Shown piece after piece: positions 1-8,209 of a DNA stretch of 23,324 nucleotides. The notes under the pieces were generated by a model. That model saw only the letters and a list, made by a program, of their open reading frames with translations. It was not told where the DNA came from and searched no databases. A program made the translations under genes and the position numbers. Within the stretch, counting starts at the first letter, position 1; each line of letters begins with the position of its first letter. Source of the stretch: JAOACQ01 sp049968515 (GTDB lineage Bacteria; Spirochaetota; Brevinematia; Brevinematales; JAOACQ01); NCBI GenBank assembly GCA_049968515.1, contig JBMFQR010000028.1, forward strand, positions 1 to 23,324, in the 5' to 3' direction.

Positions 1-41
1 TTTAGCAGGGTGCCCCCTTCGGCCAGCTCGGGCATCTCTCC
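1..41 (-). tRNA. tRNA-Ser(GCU), 5' part only, cut by the window edge
   Basis: Read on the minus strand from 41, the sequence begins GGAGAGA (acceptor 5' strand), then TG, a CCC/GGG D stem around a GAGCTGGCCGAA loop, and an anticodon loop CTGCTAA whose central GCT is the serine anticodon for AGC/AGU codons. The long D loop and GGAGAGA start are typical of serine tRNAs. The 3' strand of the anticodon stem, the long variable arm, the T arm and the 3' end lie outside the window. The last visible base (A39) would not pair with C31, so the anticodon stem may have a mismatch at its top. A promoter fits just upstream. Confidence 0.85.
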
Positions 42-58
42 ATTTAAAAAGCAATGAT

Positions 59-87
59 ATTTTAGTCTACAATCCAAAAAAATTCAA
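59..87 (-). promoter_or_regulatory. Promoter of the tRNA-Ser gene
   Basis: On the minus strand a -35 hexamer TTGAAT (87-82) is followed after 17 bases by a -10 hexamer TAAAAT (64-59). The first tRNA base is 17 bases beyond the -10, leaving a short 5' leader for processing. Confidence 0.55.
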
Positions 88-119
88 ATTTTTTCAATTA
101 TTTCGAAATTACAAAAAAT

Positions 120-148
120 TTGCATTTATCCCACGAGGTTTTTATAAT
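120..148 (+). promoter_or_regulatory. Promoter of the PIF1-WYL helicase gene
   Basis: A -35 hexamer TTGCAT (120-125) and a perfect -10 TATAAT (143-148) are separated by 17 bases. Transcription would start near 155, which is downstream of the GTG at 152 and so argues for the ATG at 170 as the real start codon. Confidence 0.65.
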
Positions 149-169
149 TCTGTGGTAGAGATTTATTTT

Positions 170-1711
170 ATGAAGATAGAAATAAATGAAGACTTTAAGC
201 TGGCATTAAAGCTTATCCAGGAAGGCAAGAATATTTTTATTACAGGTAAGGCCGGGACAGGAAAATCGACATTTCTCAGATATTTTATAGAAAATTCCGA
301 TATTCCATTTGTTATTCTTGCTCCAACTGGCGTTGCTGCTTTAAATATAGGTGGTCAGACTATTCATTCATTCTTTAAGATACTTCCCCACGAATCTCTT
401 TCAGATATTAATGGGATTCTTAAAAGACATTCGAGAGAAAGTATTGAGATGTTAAAGGAAGTTGAACTAATAATCATTGATGAAGTCTCAATGTTAAGGG
501 CTGATCTGTTTGACCTTATGGATGTTATCTTAAGAAAATTATTAAAGAAGAAAAAAAACTTTGCAGGAAAACAACTCCTCCTTGTTGGAGATCTTTATCA
601 ATTGCCACCCGTTATCAATTCAAGAGAAAAAAAGGCTTATCTTGAGATTTACAATTCACCTTATTTCTTTTCAGCTGAATGTTATGATGAACTAAACATT
701 AAAATTGTCGAATTTGAGAAGATCTACAGGCAGAAAGACATTGAGTTTATAAACATTCTGAACAGGATAAGAAATGGCACAGTTACAGAGGAAGACATAA
801 ATTTTATTAACAGAAAATGTAGTAAAAATCCCCCACAGAATAAAGAACTATTTGTATATTTAACTCCATACAATGAAACTGCAAGAAAAACAAATGAAGA
901 AAAACTTCACGAACTTAAGGGGAAAGAGTATATATTTAAAGGAGAAATTGACGGAGAATTTAACATAGATTTTCTACCTACTGATGAAGTTTTAAGGTTG
1001 AAAAAAAATGCACAGGTTATGATGCTCACAAACAACTGGGATGGTGGCTGGGTAAATGGGACAATTGGAAAGATATTAGAGTTTGAGGATGAAGAGACTA
1101 TCCTTGTTGAAACGGATGAGGGGAAAATCATAAGAGTTATGCCATTTGAATGGGACATATTTGATTACGAATATGACAGAACGAAAGATAGAATCAACAA
1201 GAGAAAAATCGGCAGTTTCAGGCAATTCCCATTAAGATTGGCGTGGTCAATAACAATCCACAAGTCTCAGGGCAAGACATTTAACAATGTTGTACTCGAT
1301 ATTGGCAGGGGTGCATTCTCTCCCGGTCAAACCTATGTGGCTTTAAGCCGATGCACATCCCTTGATGGTCTCTATCTTGTCAAACCCCTTTCCTTAAAGC
1401 ATGTCTTTATTGATAGAAAGATAATAAAATTTATGACAGAATCAAGGTACAAGGAGTCTGAACTTGAAACTCCTCTTGAAAAAAAAATAGAGATTATAAG
1501 AGAGGCTATAGCAAGCAAATCGAAAATGGAAATCGTATATCTCAAAAAAAGCGACGAGAAAAGCAGAAGAGTAATATTACCTCTTTATTTAGGAAAAATG
1601 CAATATTCTGGAAAAGAATTCTTTGGCCTCACTGCCTTCTGCTTTGAAAGAAATGAAGAAAGAAACTTCAGGCTTGAAAGAATCCTCGAAATGAAAAAGC
1701 TCGATGAGTAG
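170..1711 (+). CDS. PIF1-family DNA helicase with C-terminal WYL domain
   Basis: Predicted superfamily 1 ATP-dependent 5'-3' DNA helicase of the PIF1/RecD-like group, 513 residues. Seen: Walker A GKAGTGKST (26-34), the PIF1-type motif APTGVAALNIGGQTIHSFF (51-69), Walker B LIIIDE (100-105), motif III GDLYQLPP (140-147), and the C-terminal helicase motifs IHKSQGKTF (363-371) and YVALSR (389-394). Residues about 443-510 look like a WYL domain (RRVILPLYL, then NFRLERI near 499-505). In the PIF1 of Thermotoga elfii such a domain is described as an accessory single-stranded DNA binding module. Family roles are unwinding G-quadruplexes, forked DNA or R-loops. An in-frame GTG at 152 lies before the predicted transcription start, so ATG 170 is preferred, although its ribosome site (TAGAG) is weak. 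The gene stands alone and converges on the cyclase operon with 3 bases between stops. Confidence 0.9.
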   Translation: MKIEINEDFKLALKLIQEGKNIFITGKAGTGKSTFLRYFIENSDIPFVILAPTGVAALNIGGQTIHSFFKILPHESLSDINGILKRHSRESIEMLKEVELIIIDEVSMLRADLFDLMDVILRKLLKKKKNFAGKQLLLVGDLYQLPPVINSREKKAYLEIYNSPYFFSAECYDELNIKIVEFEKIYRQKDIEFINILNRIRNGTVTEEDINFINRKCSKNPPQNKELFVYLTPYNETARKTNEEKLHELKGKEYIFKGEIDGEFNIDFLPTDEVLRLKKNAQVMMLTNNWDGGWVNGTIGKILEFEDEETILVETDEGKIIRVMPFEWDIFDYEYDRTKDRINKRKIGSFRQFPLRLAWSITIHKSQGKTFNNVVLDIGRGAFSPGQTYVALSRCTSLDGLYLVKPLSLKHVFIDRKIIKFMTESRYKESELETPLEKKIEIIREAIASKSKMEIVYLKKSDEKSRRVILPLYLGKMQYSGKEFFGLTAFCFERNEERNFRLERILEMKKLDE

Positions 1712-1714
1712 GTT

Positions 1715-3733
1715 CTATTTTTCAACTATATCTAAGAGTTCATATATTTTAATCGGCTTTTCTCTATTCTTTACTGGATATTCACCGAGTTCACGCACCT
1801 TTGCAAAATTCTTCACCTTTTCATAGGTAAACTCACTGATGATTATGTTTGTACCATAAGTCTTATTTTCATCCTGTAGTTCTTCAGCAATGGTTGCAGT
1901 GTCACCAATTGCAGTATAGTTCATCTTCTTCTCAGAACCAATATTACCAACAATAACCCTGCCTGTATTTAAACCAACACCTATGTTTATCTTTGTCTTC
2001 CCCTGCAATTCCATTTCTCTGTTAAACTCAGATAGGGCTTTTATCATTCTCACAGCGGAAAGACATCCATAGTAAGCATGGTCTTCAACTTCAACTGGCA
2101 TTCCCCAGAAGGCTACAATAGCGTCTCCAATATATTTGTCAAGTGTACCTTTATTTTGAAGAATTATATCCGTCATTCTCGAAAGATAATTGTTAAGAAA
2201 ATCAACAAGTTCCCTCGCACTCATTCCCTCCGATAGAGTTGTAAAGCTTCTTATATCTGAAAATAGCATCGTTACCTCTCTTTTCTCTCCACCTGTTCTG
2301 GCAAGCTCAGGATTTTGAATGAGAATATTAACAAACTCTGGACTTACATATTTTGAGAATGTCGCTCTTATGAGCCTTTTTTCCTTTTCCTCCGTAATAA
2401 GGAGATAAATCTGATCAAAAATAAGAGTTATAGCACCTGCAACCAGAGGGATAAAAGTTATAAGATTAATTCTCAAAAAGAATAGACCAAAACCAAAAAC
2501 AAGAGGAATTATCACTGCAGCAATTGCTGCAATAACAATAAAGTCAACCCTTCTACCTGAAAAAAGTGCAATCAATAAAACAAGAAGAATTACATAGATA
2601 ATATTTATAAAATCCGGTACCTCATAGATAAAATCTCTATTCAATATTGTACCTATGGAATAGGCTAAATGCTCGGTGCTTGTAAGATTACCAACAGGTG
2701 AAAACCACTGGTTTTCAGTGAGTCCTTCAATATCTATTCCAAAAATCACTATTGAATTTCTTGGCAGACCAACTCTTGTGGCATCCTTTAGAGATATACT
2801 CCTCAAAAATCCGGACTTACTTCTTCCTCTGTAGTTTATGCAAATTTTAAGATTTTTATCAGTCGGAATAACAAAATCTGTTCTTATATTGTTATACGTT
2901 GCATCTTTTATCACCACACCATTTTTAGTTACGACTATGTTAGAAATGTCTGAATCAAGAAATTTGACCGCGGCTAAAAGAGAGCTGGAAGGATAAAAAA
3001 TATTTGTAATCCTTATATCTTCTTTAGATTTCACGTAATATTGAACCCTTAAAATGAGAGGAAGTTTCAGGTAAACATCGTTTTCCTTTTCAATATTTCC
3101 AGCTCCAATCAAACCAAAGTCAGCCATTATGTCTGTAATACTTGAATTTATTATCTGATAGGTAGAGAGATCAAAACCATTATTAAGAGTTAATTCAAAA
3201 GGTTTTAAAATCTTTGCAATCTCTGAATCATAATCTAAAATGTTTTTCGCTACTTTTTCTGGATTTTCAAAACCTTCCAGAAAGACGCTCTGACCTATCA
3301 AATTATTTTTCTTTAACTCCTCTTTTAATTTTTTTGTATCACCTGGATCTCTGAATAAGATATCAAACCATACAATCTTTGGTTTATTCTCAAGATTATT
3401 CAGATAGTTTAAAACCTCAGCCCATCTATCATATCCTATCTTCATTGAACCATACTTCTCGACCGAAGGATTATCAAGAAGAACTAAAAAAATCTGTTTG
3501 TATACACCTGTTGAAACCTTGCTTTTAAGAGTACCTGCTACAATATCCGACTTTGATTGTGCGGTAAGATTAAATTTTATGCTTAAAGACATACTCTCAA
3601 TCTTTCTCAATACTCCTCCAAGCCCCACTATGTCATACTTGAGAGGAAGGTAATAAAAAACAAAAAGCAAGGCAGTAAAAAATAGAGAAATTATTGTTAT
3701 ATTCAAAATCTTATTACTTTTTCTTTCTGCCAT
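1715..3733 (-). CDS. CHASE2-domain class III cyclase, metal-binding half (transition-state residues lost)
   Basis: Inner-membrane nucleotide cyclase homologue of 672 residues. Order: N-terminal membrane segment (about 10-29), extracytoplasmic CHASE2 sensor domain (about 40-370, with EKYG, WFDILF and a terminal ILNRDF), three membrane segments (about 374-446), a linking helix, then a cytoplasmic class III cyclase domain (about 480-670). Both metal-binding Asp residues are present, D493 in LFSDIRSFT and D537 in KYIGD, as is the purine-binding Lys, K533. The position that is Asp in classical adenylyl cyclases is Thr (T607), as in class IIIb enzymes. The transition-state Asn and Arg of the family motif GDTVNLAxR are replaced by T614 and E618 (GDTATIAEEL). 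A homodimer should therefore be inactive. Start ATG has a strong GGAGG site. Last gene of the glgB-cyclase operon, 14 bases after its paralogue, which keeps Asn and Arg. Function as one half of a heterodimer is inferred. Confidence 0.9.
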   Translation of the reverse strand: MAERKSNKILNITIISLFFTALLFVFYYLPLKYDIVGLGGVLRKIESMSLSIKFNLTAQSKSDIVAGTLKSKVSTGVYKQIFLVLLDNPSVEKYGSMKIGYDRWAEVLNYLNNLENKPKIVWFDILFRDPGDTKKLKEELKKNNLIGQSVFLEGFENPEKVAKNILDYDSEIAKILKPFELTLNNGFDLSTYQIINSSITDIMADFGLIGAGNIEKENDVYLKLPLILRVQYYVKSKEDIRITNIFYPSSSLLAAVKFLDSDISNIVVTKNGVVIKDATYNNIRTDFVIPTDKNLKICINYRGRSKSGFLRSISLKDATRVGLPRNSIVIFGIDIEGLTENQWFSPVGNLTSTEHLAYSIGTILNRDFIYEVPDFINIIYVILLVLLIALFSGRRVDFIVIAAIAAVIIPLVFGFGLFFLRINLITFIPLVAGAITLIFDQIYLLITEEKEKRLIRATFSKYVSPEFVNILIQNPELARTGGEKREVTMLFSDIRSFTTLSEGMSARELVDFLNNYLSRMTDIILQNKGTLDKYIGDAIVAFWGMPVEVEDHAYYGCLSAVRMIKALSEFNREMELQGKTKINIGVGLNTGRVIVGNIGSEKKMNYTAIGDTATIAEELQDENKTYGTNIIISEFTYEKVKNFAKVRELGEYPVKNREKPIKIYELLDIVEK

Positions 3734-3747
3734 CTTTTTCCTCCATT

Positions 3748-5805
3748 TTAAGTTTTCAGATCAATAAGTTCATATACCCTTACAGGCTTTGTCTTACCTT
3801 TTACTCTTGTTAAATCAAGCTCCCTGCTTATAATCCTTTCTTTCACAACTTCATTGGTTGTCTCACTGATAATTATGTGAGTATGAAAATACTTGTTTAA
3901 CCCTTTTACTCTCGATGCGAGATTCACGGTATCGCCGATAGCTGTGTAGTTTTTCTGTTGCTCTGAACCAACATTACCTACCACAACTATGCCACTATTT
4001 ATTCCTATTGTTAAATTTAAAGGGGGAAGACCACTTTTTGTAAGCTCTTTATTTAACTCATCAACTGCAGCAAGCATTTTTAAACTTGCCTCACAAGCTT
4101 TATACTGATGGTCTTCAATTGGTATTGGTGCACCCCAGAATGCCATAACTGAATCACCTATGTATTTATCAAGTGTACCATCAGTATTTATAACAATTTC
4201 TGCCATTTTTGAAAAATAATTATTCAGAAATTCTACCATCTTTTCTGCGGATAGCTTCTCAGAAATTTCCTCAAGATTTTTTATTGCAGAAAAGAAGACT
4301 GTAACCTCCCTTTCTTCTCCTCCAAGCTTTACCCTGTCTGGATTCTGGAGTAGAATATCAACAAGCTTTGGATTTACATAGCTCGAAAAGATAGATTTTA
4401 TCCACTTTTTCTCCTTCTCTTCCGTAAGCAACATATATACCTGCATTATGGCAAGAGAAACCACTCCCGTAATTATTGGTAGCAGGGTTATTATGCTATA
4501 ACTATTGAGAAAAGCAATAAGTCCAAGTAATAATGGTAAAACAATTGTTAGTACAAGTGAAATAATCGCAAAACCTATTCCAAAGCAAACTAAAAAACCG
4601 ATAAAATAATCGAAGACAAATAAATAGATAGTATCTAAAAGAAAATCCTTTTTCTCAATAATGAAATCTCGATTCAGGATTGTTCCAAGTGCATATGCAT
4701 TAACCTCTATCCCGTACATCATTCCGAAAGGAGTCTGTTTAATATCGTATGCTCCTTTTAAAGAATACATACCAACAAACAAAACATCATTGGAACTGAA
4801 ATTGTATTCCTCATATTTTGAAAAAGGAACTATTCTTATAAATCCACTGCCGGGATAGGACTTATAATTTATCTTCAATCTTAAACTATCATCCACTGGA
4901 ATCTCAAAATTCAATCTCCTGTTATTATAAAAAGCGTTTTTCAGTATAATCTTATCAGCCGTAAGCACAAGGTTCGTGAGGTTACAATCAAGCAATTTTG
5001 CAGCCATTGCAATAACAATTGAGGGATAGTAAATATTTGTTATCTCAATATTTTCGCCTGAATGAATGTAAAAATAGCTTGATACAATCAAAGGAAGCTT
5101 TGTAATCGGATTTATGGTTAAATCAACATTTGCAGAACCTGATATATCAACACTTTCAGCCAATTCCTTCATCATTGGGGTAACCTTTGCATATGAACTT
5201 ATGGGAAGCTTTTTACCAAAGTTAAGCTCAAATCTCTTTATGGACTGAATTTTATCAGAAAAGTAATCACCTCCTTCTATTGATAGTTTTTTAGCCAGAA
5301 AATCCACATCCTCTATTTCTTTTCCTACTGAAGTTGAAAATGTATCAAATATGAGATCCTCAACAAGAACCCCTCTATAGTCCTTAAAGGCCTTTATTAG
5401 TGCTTCATCACTTTCAGGAAATGCACTCCTTTCTGCAAAGATTATATCAAAGAAAACCATTGGTGGATTTTCCATCTTATTGAGATGATCAAGAAAATCT
5501 GCCCATATTTTTCTATTGAATGGCCAGCTTCCGTATTTCTTAAAAGAGGAATCATCTATTGCAATTATAACAAAATCGCTCATTTTCTTTCTTTTAGAAG
5601 AAAAGTCACCTTTATAAGTCTTATTTATTATTGATGAAAAAAAGTAATGGGCAGATTCTACATTTGCCTCCATAGTTTGTAAGAAAAGGGTTATTTTTGA
5701 ACTACTAAAAAGGTCAAAGAAAATACTGAAAATTAAAGATATAATCAAAGCCACGAAAAGTGCAATAAAAAATTTAAGCTTTTTGCGAAAGAATTTTTTA
5801 AACAT
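3748..5805 (-). CDS. CHASE2-domain class III cyclase, transition-state half (first metal Asp lost)
   Basis: Paralogue of the next gene, 685 residues with the same plan: membrane segment (about 12-32), CHASE2 domain (about 60-385, with VIIAIDDSSFKKYGSWPFNR and VFFDIIF), three membrane segments (about 390-459) and a C-terminal cyclase domain (about 490-680). It keeps the purine-binding Lys (K547 in KYIGD), the second metal Asp (D551), and the transition-state Asn and Arg (N628, R632 in GDTVNLASR), with Thr at the second purine-specifying site. The first metal Asp is Ala: FFSAIKNLEE with A507 (codon GCA) where the family has FxDIxxFT. Alone it should bind metal poorly and be inactive or weak. 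Its ATG overlaps the last 8 bases of glgB (ATGTTTAA), and an AGGAG ribosome site lies inside glgB, so the two are translationally coupled. Product cAMP is inferred from Lys/Thr; cGMP is not excluded. Confidence 0.9.
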   Translation of the reverse strand: MFKKFFRKKLKFFIALFVALIISLIFSIFFDLFSSSKITLFLQTMEANVESAHYFFSSIINKTYKGDFSSKRKKMSDFVIIAIDDSSFKKYGSWPFNRKIWADFLDHLNKMENPPMVFFDIIFAERSAFPESDEALIKAFKDYRGVLVEDLIFDTFSTSVGKEIEDVDFLAKKLSIEGGDYFSDKIQSIKRFELNFGKKLPISSYAKVTPMMKELAESVDISGSANVDLTINPITKLPLIVSSYFYIHSGENIEITNIYYPSIVIAMAAKLLDCNLTNLVLTADKIILKNAFYNNRRLNFEIPVDDSLRLKINYKSYPGSGFIRIVPFSKYEEYNFSSNDVLFVGMYSLKGAYDIKQTPFGMMYGIEVNAYALGTILNRDFIIEKKDFLLDTIYLFVFDYFIGFLVCFGIGFAIISLVLTIVLPLLLGLIAFLNSYSIITLLPIITGVVSLAIMQVYMLLTEEKEKKWIKSIFSSYVNPKLVDILLQNPDRVKLGGEEREVTVFFSAIKNLEEISEKLSAEKMVEFLNNYFSKMAEIVINTDGTLDKYIGDSVMAFWGAPIPIEDHQYKACEASLKMLAAVDELNKELTKSGLPPLNLTIGINSGIVVVGNVGSEQQKNYTAIGDTVNLASRVKGLNKYFHTHIIISETTNEVVKERIISRELDLTRVKGKTKPVRVYELIDLKT

Positions 5806-8008
5806 TTTTCGTCTCCTTTTTTAAGTACTTAAAAATCAAACCTCCAAGCGGTGGGAGCACTATATTGATAGAAAATGGTCTGCCATGCCAGGGAACTTTT
5901 TCAGCTTCCTTGCCTCCCTGATTTCCCACATTTGAACCACCATATACTTCAGAATCTGAATTAAAAATCTCCTTGTAAAACCCGGCTAATGGCACCCCTA
6001 CCCTGTAATTATGCCTCGGCACTGGAGTAAAATTTAACACCACAACTAAAAAATCCCCATCAGTTGCCCTTCTTATATAGGAAAGTACACTATTATCGGA
6101 ATCATAAAAATCTATCCACTCAAAGCCATTGGGCTTCGTATCAAGTTCATAAAGAGCCTTCTCGGCAACATAAAGCCTGTTAAGGTCTTTCACAAGAGCT
6201 GCAAGTTTTTTATGACTATCGTACTGAAGCAAATGCCAGTCAAGGCTTTTTGCTTCCGACCATTCATCCCACTGACCAAACTCCTGTCCCATAAAAAGAA
6301 GCTTTTTGCCCGGGTGTGTCCACATATAAGTATAAAGAACCCGAAGATTGGCAAACTTCTGCCAGAGATCTCCCGGCATCTTATTTATAAGAGAACCCTT
6401 TCCATGAACTACCTCGTCATGGGAAAAGACAAGTATAAAATTTTCACTATATGCATAAATCATTGAGAATGTAATTGTCCCCTGATGATACTTTCTGAAA
6501 ACAGGGTCTTTTGAAAAATACTCAAGTGTATCATGCATCCAACCCATATTCCACTTAAATTCAAACCCAAGCCCCCCAAGATATACTGGATGGGAAACAC
6601 CACCAAAGGCAGTTGATTCTTCTGCAATCGTTGTTACACCGGGATTTCTTGAATATACAATCTCATTCATTCTTTTCAAAAAATCTATTGCCTCAATGTT
6701 TTCCCTGCCTCCATACTGATTGGGAATCCACTCGCCCTCCTTCCTGCTATAATCAAGATAAAGCATTGAAGCCACGGCATCAACCCTCAAACCATCAAGA
6801 TGATATTTCTCAATCCAGAATAATGCATTTGAGATTAAAAAATTTCTCACCTCATTTCTTCCGTAATTGAAAATTTTTGTCCCCCAATCCACGTGTTCCC
6901 CTTTACGGGGATCAATATGCTCATAAAGCCCAGTACCATCAAACATAGAAAGTGCATGGTCATCTTTTGGAAAATGCCCGGGAACCCAGTCGAGTATAAC
7001 TCCTATGCCATTCTGATGCATTGTATCTACAAAATACATAAAGTCTTCTGGAGTACCATATCTGCTTGTTGGAGCAAAATATCCAGTAACCTGATAGCCC
7101 CACGAGGCATCAAGAGGGTGCTCCTCTACTGGAAGAAGCTCTATATGTGTAAAGCCCATCTCTTTAATATAATCTGCAAGCTCTATTGCTATCTCCCTGT
7201 AGGTCAAAAATCTATTTTCTTCCTCAACCTTTCTTTTCCAAGAACCGAGATGAACCTCATAAATTGAAATAGGCTTGCTGATGTTGTTCTGGAAGGTTTT
7301 CCTTCTGTTAATCCATTCCGTGTCTTTCCATTCATATTTGTCAATATTCCATACAACTGAAGCTGTTTTAGGTCTAACTTCAAAGTAAAATCCATAAGGA
7401 TCTGTCTTTTCAACTATCCTGCCCGTAGACTGCTTAACTGAAAACTTGTAAATGTCACCTTCCACAAGATCTGGGATAAATATTTCCCATACTCCTGAAC
7501 TACCTAAAACCCTCATCTGATGTCTTCTTCTGTCCCAGTTATTAAAATCACCTACAACACTCACAGACCTTGCGTTGGGTGCCCAGACACTGAAGCTTAC
7601 TCCTGATGTATCTCCAATCCTTAATAAATGAGCTCCAAGTTTATTATGAATCTCAAAATGATTGCCTTCATTAAATAAATAAAGGTCATAATCAGTAATG
7701 GTTGGCAGAAAAGAATAAGGATCCTTAGTAATATGTGTGGAACTCTCATACCTTATCTTTAACTTATAAGTGAAAAAGTCCCTTTCATCTTTAAAGATAA
7801 GTTCAAAAAGGCCATCATTGTGAACCTTCTCCATTTTAGTGTCTTTGCCAGACTTTTCATTGTATACGAAAACTTCAATTGCCTGTGGATTAAAAACCCT
7901 AACAACAATTAAACCCTCTTCATTATGCATACCTAAGAAATGATGTGGATCATGACACTCAGCATTAAGAATCTGTCGTAAAAAATTCTCTGGTAGTTTT
8001 GCTTTCAT
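5798..8008 (-). CDS. glgB: 1,4-alpha-glucan (glycogen) branching enzyme
   Basis: Full-length cytoplasmic GlgB of family GH13 subfamily 9, 736 residues (E. coli 728). It moves short alpha-1,4 chains onto alpha-1,6 positions during glycogen synthesis. Seen: N-terminal N1 domain with CHDPHHFLGMH (18-28), a CBM48 domain with SVWAPNARSVSVVGDFNNW (140-158), then the (beta/alpha)8 domain with DxxxxHF-type motif ILDWVPGHFPKDDHAL (338-352), nucleophile D410 in GLRVDAVASMLYLDY, acid/base E463 in TTIAEEST, and D531 in FSHDEVVHGKGSL. The C-terminal beta domain ends at LGGLIFKY. A G-rich ribosome site precedes the ATG. First gene of an operon with the two cyclases. No other glycogen gene (glgA, glgC, glgP) is in the window. 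Confidence 0.97.
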   Translation of the reverse strand: MKAKLPENFLRQILNAECHDPHHFLGMHNEEGLIVVRVFNPQAIEVFVYNEKSGKDTKMEKVHNDGLFELIFKDERDFFTYKLKIRYESSTHITKDPYSFLPTITDYDLYLFNEGNHFEIHNKLGAHLLRIGDTSGVSFSVWAPNARSVSVVGDFNNWDRRRHQMRVLGSSGVWEIFIPDLVEGDIYKFSVKQSTGRIVEKTDPYGFYFEVRPKTASVVWNIDKYEWKDTEWINRRKTFQNNISKPISIYEVHLGSWKRKVEEENRFLTYREIAIELADYIKEMGFTHIELLPVEEHPLDASWGYQVTGYFAPTSRYGTPEDFMYFVDTMHQNGIGVILDWVPGHFPKDDHALSMFDGTGLYEHIDPRKGEHVDWGTKIFNYGRNEVRNFLISNALFWIEKYHLDGLRVDAVASMLYLDYSRKEGEWIPNQYGGRENIEAIDFLKRMNEIVYSRNPGVTTIAEESTAFGGVSHPVYLGGLGFEFKWNMGWMHDTLEYFSKDPVFRKYHQGTITFSMIYAYSENFILVFSHDEVVHGKGSLINKMPGDLWQKFANLRVLYTYMWTHPGKKLLFMGQEFGQWDEWSEAKSLDWHLLQYDSHKKLAALVKDLNRLYVAEKALYELDTKPNGFEWIDFYDSDNSVLSYIRRATDGDFLVVVLNFTPVPRHNYRVGVPLAGFYKEIFNSDSEVYGGSNVGNQGGKEAEKVPWHGRPFSINIVLPPLGGLIFKYLKKETKNV

Positions 8009-8046
8009 TCTACCCCCCGGACTTATATTTTAATTTACCCGTATAT

Positions 8047-8074
8047 ATCATAGCAGAATTTTTAAATTTATCAA
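8047..8074 (-). promoter_or_regulatory. Promoter of the glgB-cyclase operon
   Basis: Minus-strand -35 TTGATA (8074-8069) and -10 TATGAT (8052-8047) separated by 16 bases, about 40 bases before the glgB start codon. Confidence 0.6.
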
Positions 8075-8137
8075 TAGTTTTTTTGATATAAACATTTCTT
8101 GTTGAGGCTTTCTGGCATTGTTAGAGTAACTCTTTTT

Positions 8138-8166
8138 TTGACTATTCAAAATTTGTATGGTAAAAT
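8138..8166 (+). promoter_or_regulatory. Promoter of the GT2 glycosyltransferase gene
   Basis: A -35 TTGACT (8138-8143) and a -10 TAAAAT (8161-8166) with a 17-base spacer; the start codon is at 8210. A perfect 11-base palindrome AGAGTAACTCT (8123-8133) lies 4 bases upstream of the -35 and could be an operator, but no second copy was found. Confidence 0.6.
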
Positions 8167-8209
8167 CTTTCTACTTTAAAATCTGAATTATTTTGAGGGG
8201 AAAAAGCTG

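Noticed and set aside
6893..7267. Long plus-strand open frame inside glgB
   Set aside because: It is antisense to an intact, motif-complete glgB, has no ribosome site and reads like a composition artefact.
8123..8140. AGAGTAACTCT followed by a T run looks like a rho-independent terminator
   Set aside because: The hairpin loop would be one base, the stem is only five pairs, and no gene on that strand ends there.
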